Source of the DNA: Christensenella sp034926635
GTDB lineage: Bacteria; Bacillota; Clostridia; Christensenellales; Christensenellaceae
DNA: 64,000 nucleotides
Reading direction: 5' to 3'
Assembly (NCBI GenBank): GCA_034926635.1
Contig: JAYFQX010000010.1
Span: forward strand, 124,001 to 188,000
In this document: positions 32,759-41,430 of the stretch, one piece after another
How the letters are laid out: the number at the start of each line of letters is the position of its first letter
How positions within the stretch are numbered: position 1 is the stretch's first letter
Notes under the pieces: generated by a model
Told to the model about the DNA's origin: nothing
The model's input: only the letters and a program-made list of their open reading frames with translations
Databases searched by the model: none
Position numbers and translations under genes: made by a program

Positions 32759-34990
32759 TTATTGCTTTTGTTTCTGGCTGCCCTTTTTTGTGATCATAAA
32801 GAAAACCACCCATGCCGCAAATGCGATACAAATAATGGAAATTCCCCAAATATAGGGATTTTCGCGCGTTGGAAGATCAAAGCTTGTGGCGGCGTTCAAT
32901 AGCTTGGAATTAATGAGGTAGGTTGCCCCGGCTTGCACGGGAAAAGTAATTGTCCCATCTTCCGCGACCATTAAACCATCTATGTCATAAGGCAAGATAT
33001 CGTTATTTTGATCATAATAATAGATATAAACGGCACTGCCCGGCGGATAGGCACTGCCTACTGGTATACGCATCAAGACGGATCCGGGGATCGTTGCATT
33101 ATCGGAGAGGTCTACAAAAAATGCGTTTTCGTCAGCGGTGGAAGCGGTACGTTTACCGGGGGGAGCCGACTGCGAAACATTTGCCTCAAGGCTTACATTT
33201 ACCGGCGTTTGTAAGGCGGCACCATCAAAGACAAAGCGATAAGGATATTCTGAATGAATCGTGAATACCAGCTCGCGGGATTGTCCCATTAATGCATATA
33301 AAATATTTTCCGGCACAACGACAGCCTTTTTTAAATCTACTGTTACGTCTACAGGGACGGCAAGCTGAAGCTTGGCAATCACGCTGTCCGTATCGATGGT
33401 TTCTTCAAGCATAGTAAGCTGCTCGCTTTGTGGTATTTCTGATAAAAGTTCAGAAGATGCAGTATTTAAAAATTCGCGGAAAATATCAAAGAGAGTTTCG
33501 GATTCCTGCAGAAGTTTTCCGCTGAAAGAATAGCCGTCCCCGCCATAATAAATATCGTCTGTAAGGGCGACGGTAAGGGAATCTGTATCTTTGATTTCTT
33601 TTCCGTCTTTGGTGATGCTTTTCACGCGAGCGGCGTAAAGACCGTCAGAATTTAAATATTTTTCTGCCAGCACATGAAAACCGTAGAATTGAGGAAAATT
33701 ATCTTGTCCCAAAATCATATGCTCGTTTAAAATGCGTTTTAATTCCGCACCGGAAATGGTTGTTGTCACAATATAATTCCCGGAAGAGACCGCATTGTTT
33801 ACCTCGGCAGCAGTAATATCTCCGGCGGGAATAGAAGTATGAATAGATGAACTTGAAATAAAAGCGATATCAGCGCCTGTCGCAACCTGCATGGAACGTG
33901 TCAGCAGTGTAGAAAAATTTGTTTCCCCGCTATATAAATAGTCTGGCTCTCCGTTCAAAAAAACGGGAGACTGGGTGATTACCCGTTCCAAAAATGTTTG
34001 GTGTTCCTGGTCGTAAGTGTTGATCAGACCGTTGATGGTTTTATCCGGCTTAAGATCTGCGACCATATCAGTCGTAATAATGGAAGGAACAATGCCCATT
34101 AAATAATTATTTTCGTCAAAAACAAGCTGTGTTGCACCAAAAGATTCAAAAGAATCATCAGCAGAAACGATTATTGGAGTCTGCCCGGGCGTATAACCCG
34201 GATAATCGGTATAACCGGCAGGATAAGAGGTGTGAGTATTTCCGTCGATAATCAGGTCAAGACCGGTAACATGCGTTGCAACATCAATACTTGAGAGCAT
34301 TCCATCCTCAGATTTTGTACCGAGGTGCGTAAGTGCAATAACGGCATTCGCGCCGGAAGCACGCATTTCATCGATCGCCTGCTGTGTTTTTTGATATAAG
34401 GAATCGCCGGTCAATACAGAAATACCGGAAGCCGAAGATGCGCCTGCTGTGGAAGTAGCGCTTGGGGATGCAATGCCAACAACACCTATTTTGAGACCGC
34501 CGGCTGTATAAATATGGTAAGCGTCAAAAACAGGAATCCCATTTTTCATCAGATTAACGGAAAGCGCATCTGCACCGGAAGATTCTACCAGATTTTGGAG
34601 GGCTTCCAACCCGTAACTAAAATCATGACTGCCAGGGACAAAGGCGTCATAGCCCATTTCATGCATGATTTCAGCGATGCTTTGTCCTTCGTTCAGGTTT
34701 GCAAAGTTGTTTCCATGAAACGCGTCGCCTGCATCCAGCAATAATTTTCCATCGGAAGTGTCCTGATTCATATATGCCTGCATCCGCGCATAACCGATTG
34801 TATCAAAATCTGCCGCGGCAGAACCATGTACATCGTTGGTATGATACAGCGTAACCGTTGTGGCAGCGACAGGCTGCACAGCCTGTTCTGCGGAAGGATC
34901 GGGCGCCTGCTCCGCTGCGGCGAATGCCGGAAATAGGGAAAGAATAAGAATGAAAATCAGCACCATGGCCGGTAATATTTTGTTCCGCAT
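32759..34990 (-). CDS. Secreted 5'-nucleotidase/metallophosphatase-like protein with altered metal ligands
   Basis: A 743-residue cell-surface protein with a signal peptide (MRNKILPAMVLIFILILSLF, Ala-rich cleavage region), a calcineurin-like phosphatase domain, a 5'-nucleotidase C-terminal domain and a C-terminal membrane span (YIWGISIICIAFAAWVVFFM) with a basic tail. Kept ligands are TNDVHG (Asp, His), LDAGDAFHG (Asp) and ALTHLG (His). Two are changed: the usual GNHE is GSHD (VPGSHDFSYG), and the usual GGHTH is DGNTH. Both belong to metal site 2 in UshA. The start at 34990 has AGGAGG at good spacing. Activity may be reduced or different. Confidence 0.85.
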   Translation of the reverse strand: MRNKILPAMVLIFILILSLFPAFAAAEQAPDPSAEQAVQPVAATTVTLYHTNDVHGSAAADFDTIGYARMQAYMNQDTSDGKLLLDAGDAFHGNNFANLNEGQSIAEIMHEMGYDAFVPGSHDFSYGLEALQNLVESSGADALSVNLMKNGIPVFDAYHIYTAGGLKIGVVGIASPSATSTAGASSASGISVLTGDSLYQKTQQAIDEMRASGANAVIALTHLGTKSEDGMLSSIDVATHVTGLDLIIDGNTHTSYPAGYTDYPGYTPGQTPIIVSADDSFESFGATQLVFDENNYLMGIVPSIITTDMVADLKPDKTINGLINTYDQEHQTFLERVITQSPVFLNGEPDYLYSGETNFSTLLTRSMQVATGADIAFISSSSIHTSIPAGDITAAEVNNAVSSGNYIVTTTISGAELKRILNEHMILGQDNFPQFYGFHVLAEKYLNSDGLYAARVKSITKDGKEIKDTDSLTVALTDDIYYGGDGYSFSGKLLQESETLFDIFREFLNTASSELLSEIPQSEQLTMLEETIDTDSVIAKLQLAVPVDVTVDLKKAVVVPENILYALMGQSRELVFTIHSEYPYRFVFDGAALQTPVNVSLEANVSQSAPPGKRTASTADENAFFVDLSDNATIPGSVLMRIPVGSAYPPGSAVYIYYYDQNNDILPYDIDGLMVAEDGTITFPVQAGATYLINSKLLNAATSFDLPTRENPYIWGISIICIAFAAWVVFFMITKKGSQKQKQ

Positions 34991-35130
34991 AAACGCCTCC
35001 TGTGTTTCCATACATTATAGCAAAAAAGGGATAACGTTGCAATTGGAATGAAAAAGTCGTGGCTTTTCAGATAGCTGCGTGGTAAAATAAACAAAAAGCA
35101 TGCGGGGGCGTGTGTCAAAGGAGAAAAAAC

Positions 35131-35703
35131 ATGGACATGAAAGAAACAACATTATCTTCTGACGTCGTTTATGATGGGCATATTATCCGAGTAGAGAAGG
35201 ATATTGCGCGCCTGCCGAATGGAAAAGAAGCGGTTCGCGAGGTTGTGCGACATCCGGGTGGCGTTTGCGTTTGCGCGATTGATCAGGAAATGAACATTTG
35301 TTTTGTGCGCCAGTTCCGTTATCCTTTCGGAGAAGAAATTTTAGAACTTCCTGCCGGAAAGCTGGATAAAAAAGGGGAAGATCCCTATGAAGGCGCGTTG
35401 CGTGAATTAAAGGAAGAAACCGGTCTTGTTACCGAGGACTTGATTTCGCTGGGCGAGATTTACAGCAGTGTGGGTTTTTGTGATGAGGTACTTCATCTGT
35501 ATCTGGCAGTTAATTGCCAACAGGAAGAACAATGCCTGGATGAAGACGAATTTGTGAAAGTTGAGAAAATACCTCTTGGGACTGCGGTAGAAATGTCGCT
35601 GCGTGGGGAGCTGAAGGACGCGAAGTCGGTTGCTGCCGTGCTGAAGGCGTTTATTGTCCTGCAACAGTTGCAGGCGCAGTATGAAGAACAGGCACAGGAA
35701 TAA
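35131..35703 (+). CDS. NUDIX hydrolase, ADP-ribose pyrophosphatase type
   Basis: A 190-residue NUDIX enzyme, probably cleaving ADP-ribose to AMP and ribose 5-phosphate. LELPAGKLDKKGEDPYEGA precedes the NUDIX core RELKEETGL, with one residue more than the canonical spacing between Gly and the first Glu, as is common in this subgroup. AAAGGAG precedes the ATG at 35131. The ArsR-family gene begins one base after its stop. Confidence 0.88.
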   Translation: MDMKETTLSSDVVYDGHIIRVEKDIARLPNGKEAVREVVRHPGGVCVCAIDQEMNICFVRQFRYPFGEEILELPAGKLDKKGEDPYEGALRELKEETGLVTEDLISLGEIYSSVGFCDEVLHLYLAVNCQQEEQCLDEDEFVKVEKIPLGTAVEMSLRGELKDAKSVAAVLKAFIVLQQLQAQYEEQAQE

Positions 35704-35704
35704 A

Positions 35705-36028
35705 ATGAAAGAAGATATGAGTAATCAAATAAATGGATCGTTTTTGACCAGCGAGGATGAGCTAGAAGAGATGAGCCGAATTTTTAAGGCGTTGAGCGAT
35801 AAGGGAAGGCTGGGAATTATTTTTGCCTTAAGAGAAAAGGAACTTTGCGTAGCGCATTTATGCGAATGCCTGGGCATGGAACAATCGGCGGTTTCTCACC
35901 AGTTAAGTAACTTGAAGGCGGCAAGGCTTGTAAAAAGCCGAAAAGTAGGAAAAAATGTGTTTTACAGCCTGGATGACGAACATGTTTTGCATATTGCGGA
36001 TCAGGTTCTGGAACACGTTCGTCATTAA
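35705..36028 (+). CDS. ArsR/SmtB family metal sensor, CzrA-like
   Basis: A 107-residue winged-helix repressor. The HTH includes LCVAHLCECLGMEQSAVSHQLSNL and the wing LVKSRKVGKNVFYSL. The C-terminal helix carries Asp, His, His, His with the spacing of the zinc alpha-5 site of Staphylococcus aureus CzrA (D84, H86, H97, H100: DEH, then HVRH). The CxC of the CadC-type alpha-3 site is not complete (CVAHLCEC). It should therefore release DNA on Zn2+ or Co2+. A second ATG at 35717 is possible. The metal-transporting ATPase follows behind its own operator. Confidence 0.88.
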   Translation: MKEDMSNQINGSFLTSEDELEEMSRIFKALSDKGRLGIIFALREKELCVAHLCECLGMEQSAVSHQLSNLKAARLVKSRKVGKNVFYSLDDEHVLHIADQVLEHVRH

Positions 36029-36113
36029 TGAATAAAACCGAAAAAGAGCTATGCGTCACATGGCTCTTTTTTTATGCTTTTTTACAGAATTAGGGTTTAC
36101 AGCAAAAAAAATA

Positions 36114-36149
36114 TGTTATAATACAAATGAACGAATGAACATATATTCA
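36114..36149 (+). promoter_or_regulatory. Promoter and ArsR/SmtB-type operator of the metal ATPase
   Basis: Extended -10 TGTTATAAT (TATAAT at 36117-36122), followed by TGAACATATATTCA (36136-36149), a near-palindrome of the TGAA-N-TTCA form bound by ArsR/SmtB repressors, at about the transcript start. A bound CzrA-like protein would block initiation until zinc is present. Confidence 0.6.
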
Positions 36150-36169
36150 TATTAGAGAGGGGAAAGCTT

Positions 36170-38134
36170 ATGAAAGAAGGATACATCCATAGTGGGGAAG
36201 CCGGCTGTGATTGTGTGGAAAAAGGAGCGCATGATCATGGGAAAAGTACAACGGTATGTGCCTGTGGGCATGAACATGCGCACAGGCAAGATGCACCAAA
36301 GCGATATTGGGGCAGGATTATTGTGGGTGCAGCGATTATGGCGGCAGGGATGGTATTACAGAACACCCTTCAGCTTAATATCTGGGTATTGTTTATAATT
36401 TTTTTGGCGGCATATCTTATTTTAGGATATCAAGTACTGCTGACCGCGGCAAAAAATATTGTGCACGGTAAGGTTTTCGACGAAAATTTTTTGATGACGG
36501 TAGCAACGGTCGGCGCATTTGTTTTGGGGGTTACACACACCGGCGATTTTGCTGAAGGTGTTGCGGTTATGCTTTTTTACCAGATCGGAGAAACGCTTTC
36601 TGATTTGGCTGTAGAAAAAAGTAAACGATCCATCAGCAGTTTGATGGATATCCGTCCGGATTATGCCAATGTGCGCCGTGATGGAAAAATAGAGCGCGTC
36701 TCGCCACAGGAAGTAGCGGTGGGAGATATCATCATAGTAAAGCCCTATGAAAAGATACCGCTGGACGGCGACGTAGTCAGCGGAGCTTCCGCCCTTAATA
36801 CCAGCGCGCTCACCGGGGAAAGTATGCCCCGCGAGGTGGCAAAAGGAGACAACGTACTCGCGGGAAGCATCAACGGCGGAGGATTGCTTGAGGTGCATGT
36901 GGAAAAGACGTTTGGTGAATCCACAGTGGCGAAGATATTGGAGCTTGTAGAGCATTCGGGCAGTAAAAAAGCGCACACAGAGAAATTTATTACAAAATTT
37001 GCACGTTATTACACGCCAATTGTTTGTGCGGGGGCTTTGGTTGTTGCGATTATTCCGTCTTTGATTACCGGAAACTGGAGCGTTTGGGTCTATCGCGCAT
37101 TACTCTTTCTTGTAATCTCGTGTCCTTGTGCGCTTGTTGTATCGGTACCGCTTTCTTATTTCAGTGGAATTGGCGGAGCTTCGCGTAAAGGCATTCTGGT
37201 GAAGGGTGCAAGTTTTATGGAGGCTTTGACACAAATTCGGGAAGCGGTTTTCGATAAAACAGGTACATTAACAAAAGGAATTTTTGCGGTAAAAGAAATT
37301 TTGCCGAAAACCGGGCTTAGGGAAGAGACAGTTTTGAAAGCTGCTGCAATTGCGGAAGCAAATTCCTCTCACCCGATTGCAAAATCTGTGTTGGAAGCGT
37401 ATGGAAAACCCGTGGATGAAGCAGCGGAATATATAGAAACACCCGGATATGGTGTGTGCGCAACAGAAAAAAACGGGAGCGTGATTTTTGCTGGAAACGC
37501 GAGGTTGATGGAGGAAAACGAGATACAGTTTGCAAAAACGGATAAACCGGGAACGATTTTATATGTCGCGCAAAACGGATCGTATCTTGGAAGTATATTG
37601 ATTGCGGATGAAATTAAAAAGGATGCAAAAGAGGCTGTGCTGGAGCTAAAGAGACTGGGAATCAGTACGGCAATGCTCACAGGAGACAGCCGGATGATCG
37701 CTGATGCGGTATCCGAGGAGATTGGGATCGATACGTCTTACGCAGAGTTACTTCCCCAAGATAAAGTAGCGGCGCTCGAAAAGATACAGGAGGAGAAAGG
37801 AAGGACAGTATTTGTAGGGGATGGCATTAATGATGCTCCGGTATTGAGGCGCGCCGATGTGGGAATTGCGATGGGCGGCATGGGCAGCGACGCTGCGATT
37901 GAGGCGGCCGACGTGGTTATTATGACAGATGAGCCAAAAAAGGTAGCGCAGGTCATTCGTACGGCGAGGAAAACGAAAACAATTGTTTGGCAGAATATCA
38001 TTTTTGCACTTGCGGTAAAAGCCGTGATCATGGTACTGGGCATTTTGGGATTTGCAGATATGTGGTGGGCGGTCTTTGCTGACGTTGGTGTAACGTTGAT
38101 TGCTGTATTAAACGCACTGCGTGCGATGAAATAA
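36170..38134 (+). CDS. P1B-type ATPase exporting Zn2+/Cd2+ (ZntA/CadA group)
   Basis: A 654-residue heavy-metal pump. The cytosolic N-terminus is rich in Cys and His (CDCVEKGAHDHG, CACGHEHAHRQ) instead of a full HMA domain. The membrane metal site is SCPCALVVSVPLSYFSG, a sequence typical of Zn/Cd/Pb pumps. The phosphorylation site is DKTGTLTKG, with the actuator TGES, the HP dipeptide SSHPIAKS and hinge GDGINDAPVLRRADVGIAMG. The upstream ArsR gene has a zinc alpha-5 signature, which supports zinc or cadmium export. A GAGAGGGG site precedes the ATG. Confidence 0.95.
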   Translation: MKEGYIHSGEAGCDCVEKGAHDHGKSTTVCACGHEHAHRQDAPKRYWGRIIVGAAIMAAGMVLQNTLQLNIWVLFIIFLAAYLILGYQVLLTAAKNIVHGKVFDENFLMTVATVGAFVLGVTHTGDFAEGVAVMLFYQIGETLSDLAVEKSKRSISSLMDIRPDYANVRRDGKIERVSPQEVAVGDIIIVKPYEKIPLDGDVVSGASALNTSALTGESMPREVAKGDNVLAGSINGGGLLEVHVEKTFGESTVAKILELVEHSGSKKAHTEKFITKFARYYTPIVCAGALVVAIIPSLITGNWSVWVYRALLFLVISCPCALVVSVPLSYFSGIGGASRKGILVKGASFMEALTQIREAVFDKTGTLTKGIFAVKEILPKTGLREETVLKAAAIAEANSSHPIAKSVLEAYGKPVDEAAEYIETPGYGVCATEKNGSVIFAGNARLMEENEIQFAKTDKPGTILYVAQNGSYLGSILIADEIKKDAKEAVLELKRLGISTAMLTGDSRMIADAVSEEIGIDTSYAELLPQDKVAALEKIQEEKGRTVFVGDGINDAPVLRRADVGIAMGGMGSDAAIEAADVVIMTDEPKKVAQVIRTARKTKTIVWQNIIFALAVKAVIMVLGILGFADMWWAVFADVGVTLIAVLNALRAMK

Positions 38135-38142
38135 CTAAAAAC

Positions 38143-38173
38143 AAAGAGCGCTCCGCCCGGGGCGCTCTTTTTT
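38143..38173. terminator. Terminator after the metal ATPase
   Basis: AAAGAGCGC and GCGCTCTTT pair around a ten-base GC-rich loop and are followed by a T run. Confidence 0.8.
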
Positions 38174-38185
38174 ACGCAATAAAAT

Positions 38186-38671
38186 TTATTTGTAATGGCG
38201 CGAGGCCAAAAAGTAAACGACACACGTAATACCGCTGACAACTAGGGCTGTGGCAATGATTCCACGGAATTCTGTGGAAAGAAAAGTAATGGACATTGTA
38301 TAAACTCGTGCCATTAATACGCAAAAAGTAACCGTTACAATCAGTTGTCCGATGCAAAGGGCAATTTTTGCCAGATGGTATTGGGACTCTATGTTTTCGG
38401 CAGTAATCGGAACAGGGTAATGGTACAACCGCGGAAAGCGTGACAGTAAAAACAAAAGACCGTTCAGCCCCCCGCCGATCAAAAATAAAATCAGAAGCGA
38501 ATTTTGGAAGCCGACGGCAGCCACAATACCATCTTGCGGCAATGAGGCTGGTTCCGGCAGAATAGAGGCAGTAAGCGCAAAAAAAACCATCAGGCAGATC
38601 ACGCCGACAAACGTCGCCCATTCCAGCAGATATCTCCAAATACGGAGGGTTTTTATATTCCTGATTTTCAT
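38186..38671 (-). CDS. Small membrane protein, DUF1648-like
   Basis: A 161-residue protein of four predicted spans (about 13-35, 50-72, 100-120 and 130-155). The middle segment SRFPRLYHYPVPITAENI, then QYHLAKIALCIGQL, resembles the conserved part of DUF1648/SdpI-type proteins. The function is unknown. It is downstream of cobT on the same strand with a 21-base gap and may be read through from the glyS-cobT transcript. Confidence 0.6.
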   Translation of the reverse strand: MKIRNIKTLRIWRYLLEWATFVGVICLMVFFALTASILPEPASLPQDGIVAAVGFQNSLLILFLIGGGLNGLLFLLSRFPRLYHYPVPITAENIESQYHLAKIALCIGQLIVTVTFCVLMARVYTMSITFLSTEFRGIIATALVVSGITCVVYFLASRHYK

Positions 38672-38692
38672 AGTGTCGCGCCTTTTGGCATC

Positions 38693-39742
38693 CTAGTCCC
38701 TGAGGTCAATAAATCCGGAGGAATCAATACATCCATCTTCAAACGTACCCATATCTTCCGTGATGCGCAAAGATGCCTCCAAAATATAAAACATCAACGG
38801 ACATCCGCTTCCTTCTCCGAGACGCATATCAAGCATAAGCGCCGGAGACATCCCGAGTGCTTTAATGATATGTGAATAACCCTGCTCAAAGCTCTGGTGG
38901 GAAGCAAACATATAACTTGCGCACATAGGGACGAGCCGCTGTGCGGCAAGGGCTGCGCAGGCGGAAATAAAACCGTCGATCACCACGGGGATTTTGTAGT
39001 GGGCACATGCAAGATAAGCACCTGTCATTGCCGCGATATCAAGACCGCCCACTTTGGAGAGCACATCCAGCGTGTCTTTAGGATCGGGAGCGTTTTTTTC
39101 GATGGCGCGGTTGATCGCGCTTACCTTACGTTCATACTGCTCGTCCGTAATGCCGGCGCCTTTACCAGCCATGTCCTCTACGGGTCTCCCCAGCAAAACA
39201 GAGGCGACAGCTGCAGTGGTGGATGTATTGCAGATCCCCATTTCTCCCAGACCGATAACATCGTAATCCGCATGTGCGGCAACAGCTTCATAGCCGGCTT
39301 TCATGGCTCTTTCGCATTGTGCACGGGTCATGGCAGGTTCTTTTGCCATATTATTCGTGCCGTGCATAACGACTGCGTTAATGATATTTTTTTTAGAGAT
39401 GGGCTGTGCGATCCCCACATTATAGACAAAAACAGCCGCGCCAGCCTGTGCGGCAAGCGCATTTACCCCGGCTATCCCATTGGCAATATTGACTGTTTGC
39501 ATGGGGGTAACTTCCTGGGGAACAGGCGTGATGCCTTCCTCATAGATCCCGTTATCTGCTGCAAACACCAAAACGCACCGCCGTGCGAGGGTTCCGCCTG
39601 TAAAACCGCGGATCCCTGCGAGGCGCACGGCATATTCTTCAAGCTTTCCAAGACTGCCGAGCGGTTTGGTGAGCGAATCGATACGCTTACGCGTGGCAGT
39701 CATGGCATTTTCATTAAGCGGTAGAATATCTGCGTAATTCAT
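38693..39742 (-). CDS. cobT: Nicotinate-nucleotide:dimethylbenzimidazole phosphoribosyltransferase
   Basis: A 349-residue enzyme that activates the lower-ligand base of cobalamin by transferring phosphoribose from nicotinate mononucleotide. Family motifs are KPLGSLGKLEEYAVRLAGI near the start, VFAADNGIYEEG, GEMGICNTSTTAA and the catalytic Glu region RLGEGSGCPL near residue 312. The other cobalamin genes are not in the window. It begins three bases after the glyS stop, so it is in the T-box-controlled glyS transcript, an unusual partnership. I see no cobalamin riboswitch upstream. Confidence 0.95.
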   Translation of the reverse strand: MNYADILPLNENAMTATRKRIDSLTKPLGSLGKLEEYAVRLAGIRGFTGGTLARRCVLVFAADNGIYEEGITPVPQEVTPMQTVNIANGIAGVNALAAQAGAAVFVYNVGIAQPISKKNIINAVVMHGTNNMAKEPAMTRAQCERAMKAGYEAVAAHADYDVIGLGEMGICNTSTTAAVASVLLGRPVEDMAGKGAGITDEQYERKVSAINRAIEKNAPDPKDTLDVLSKVGGLDIAAMTGAYLACAHYKIPVVIDGFISACAALAAQRLVPMCASYMFASHQSFEQGYSHIIKALGMSPALMLDMRLGEGSGCPLMFYILEASLRITEDMGTFEDGCIDSSGFIDLRD

Positions 39743-39745
39743 GGG

Positions 39746-41128
39746 TTAAAACTCCATTTTATCTTCAATATAGTTACGCACACAGTCCATGGAGATGCGT
39801 TCTTGCTGCATGGTATCACGGTCACGAACCGTTACACAGCCGTCTTCCAGGGTTTCGAAATCAACAGTCAGACAGAACGGCGTGCCAATTTCATCCTCAC
39901 GACGGTAACGCTTACCGATAGATCCCGCAAGATCATAATCTACATTAAAATGACTGGAAAGCTCGGCAAATAATTTGTCCGATGTTTCGGAGAGCTTCTT
40001 TTGCAGCGGAAGAACCGCAGCCTTGAACGGCGCGAGAGCCGGATGCAGGTGCATTACGACGCGGGTATCACCATTTTCTAGGGCTTCCTCATCGTACGCT
40101 TCGCATAAAAATGCCAGCGTCACACGATCAGCACCAAGAGATGGCTCAATGCAATAAGGAACATATTTTTCATTGGTAACGGGATCCAGATATTCGAGAC
40201 TTTCCCCGGAATGATTCATATGTGCCTTTAAATCAAAATCTGTTCTGTCGGCAATGCCCCACAGTTCGCCCCAGCCAAAGGGGAAGAGATATTCAATATC
40301 AGTTGTGGCGTTGGAATAATGCGAGAGTTCTTCTTGTGCGTGGTCGCGAAGCTTCAGGTTTTCGTCGCGAATACCGAGTGAAAGCAACCAGTTATGGCAA
40401 TAATCCTTCCAGTAATGAAACCACTCAAATTCTTCCTTGGGATTGCAGAAGAACTCCAGTTCCATTTGTTCAAATTCACGAATACGGAAAATAAAGTTGC
40501 CTGGCGTGATCTCATTGCGGAACGATTTTCCAACTTGACCGATACCCATCGGCATTTTGCGGCGCGTAGTACGCAGTACATTTTTAAAGTTGACAAAAAT
40601 TCCCTGTGCGGTCTCCGGGCGAAGGTAAATCTGCGCGGCAGTATCTTCGTTGACACCTTGAAAAGTTTTAAACATCAGGTTAAACTGGCGGATCGGTGTG
40701 AAATCCTTTTTTCCGCAGGTAGGACATACGATGTTTTCAGCGATAAACGCTTCCATCTCGTCTTTTGTCATTGCTTCCACTGGTCCGATATCAAGACCTT
40801 CTTTTGCCACATAAGCTTCAATCAGCTTATCAGCGCGAAAACGCTCCTTGCAGCTTTTACAGTCCATCAGCGGATCGTTGAATCCGCCAACGTGACCGGA
40901 TGCGACCCAGACTTCCGGATTCATTAGGATTGCGCTGTCAAGACCTACATTATAAGGAGATTCCTGTACAAATTTTTTCCACCATGCGCGCTTAATGTTG
41001 TTTTTAAACTCCACGCCCAGCGGACCATAGTCCCACGAGTTAGCAAGACCACCGTATATTTCCGATCCCGGGAACACAAACCCGCGTCCTTTTGCCAGCG
41101 CGACGATTTTTTCCATTGATTTTTCCAT
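39746..41128 (-). CDS. glyS: Glycyl-tRNA synthetase (dimeric class II type)
   Basis: Charges tRNA-Gly. The 460 residues are of the alpha2 type (single-chain), not the alpha/beta GlyQ-GlyS type. Class II motifs are seen in WKKFVQESPYNVGLDSA, the FRNEITPGNFIFRIREFEQMEL motif 2 loop and GADRVTLAFL motif 3. A zinc-binding insertion has CKSCKERF and CPTCGKKDF. The ATG at 41128 has GGAGG seven bases upstream; a start two codons earlier (41134) is too close to the site. Expression is controlled by the T-box leader described separately. cobT follows directly. Confidence 0.96.
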   Translation of the reverse strand: MEKSMEKIVALAKGRGFVFPGSEIYGGLANSWDYGPLGVEFKNNIKRAWWKKFVQESPYNVGLDSAILMNPEVWVASGHVGGFNDPLMDCKSCKERFRADKLIEAYVAKEGLDIGPVEAMTKDEMEAFIAENIVCPTCGKKDFTPIRQFNLMFKTFQGVNEDTAAQIYLRPETAQGIFVNFKNVLRTTRRKMPMGIGQVGKSFRNEITPGNFIFRIREFEQMELEFFCNPKEEFEWFHYWKDYCHNWLLSLGIRDENLKLRDHAQEELSHYSNATTDIEYLFPFGWGELWGIADRTDFDLKAHMNHSGESLEYLDPVTNEKYVPYCIEPSLGADRVTLAFLCEAYDEEALENGDTRVVMHLHPALAPFKAAVLPLQKKLSETSDKLFAELSSHFNVDYDLAGSIGKRYRREDEIGTPFCLTVDFETLEDGCVTVRDRDTMQQERISMDCVRNYIEDKMEF

Positions 41129-41129
41129 G

Positions 41130-41304
41130 ACCATTCCTCCAAAATTTTATAAAAAAAATCTTTCAATCCCTCATGAGACAGGGACGAAAGAATACCTTCC
41201 GCGGTTCCACCCTGGTTGGTTTCCGCCAGAAACCCTCCTTAAAACCGTGCGTTTTTTGAAAAACAGGGCGCCACACCTGTAAAAACGCGCTATATACTGT
41301 TTTC
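41130..41304 (-). promoter_or_regulatory. T-box riboswitch (glycine, transcriptional, very short Stem I)
   Basis: Read on the minus strand. The T-box AGGGTGGAACCGCGG is at 41213-41199; its bulge UGGA fits the UCCA end of bacterial tRNA-Gly (discriminator U). A terminator follows (CTTTCGTCCCT pairing with AGGGATTGAAAG, 41190-41160, then eight Ts at 41158-41151). A stem-loop at 41288-41249 (GCGTTTTT/AAAAACGC, inner ACAGG/CCTGT) presents GGC (41272-41270) in its eight-base terminal loop as the likely Gly specifier. A Stem III hairpin GGTTTC/GAAACC lies between. The leader is only about 175 nt from the predicted start and lacks Stem II and the usual distal Stem I. Confidence 0.85.
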
Positions 41305-41310
41305 CTGCCT

Positions 41311-41339
41311 ATCATAACAAGTTTTGGCGTAAAATTCAA
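41311..41339 (-). promoter_or_regulatory. glyS-cobT promoter
   Basis: Minus strand -35 TTGAAT (41339-41334), 17-base spacer, -10 TATGAT (41316-41311). Confidence 0.65.
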
Positions 41340-41383
41340 CTGTTATTTTTTGCAGGAACTATGGCGCTGAAAAACATAAAAAT

Positions 41384-41410
41384 AAAAAAGGAACCGTAAC
41401 AAACGGCTCC
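41384..41410 (-). terminator. Terminator of the alcohol dehydrogenase gene
   Basis: Minus strand GGAGCCGT and ACGGTTCC pair (one G-U) around TTTGTT-like loop bases and run into TTTTTT. Confidence 0.7.
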
Positions 41411-41430
41411 TTCCTATTTTCTGCAAAGTT

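Noticed and set aside
38693..39742. Possible cobalamin riboswitch controlling cobT
   Set aside because: No B12-box-like sequence lies upstream; cobT follows glyS by three bases and shares its T-box.
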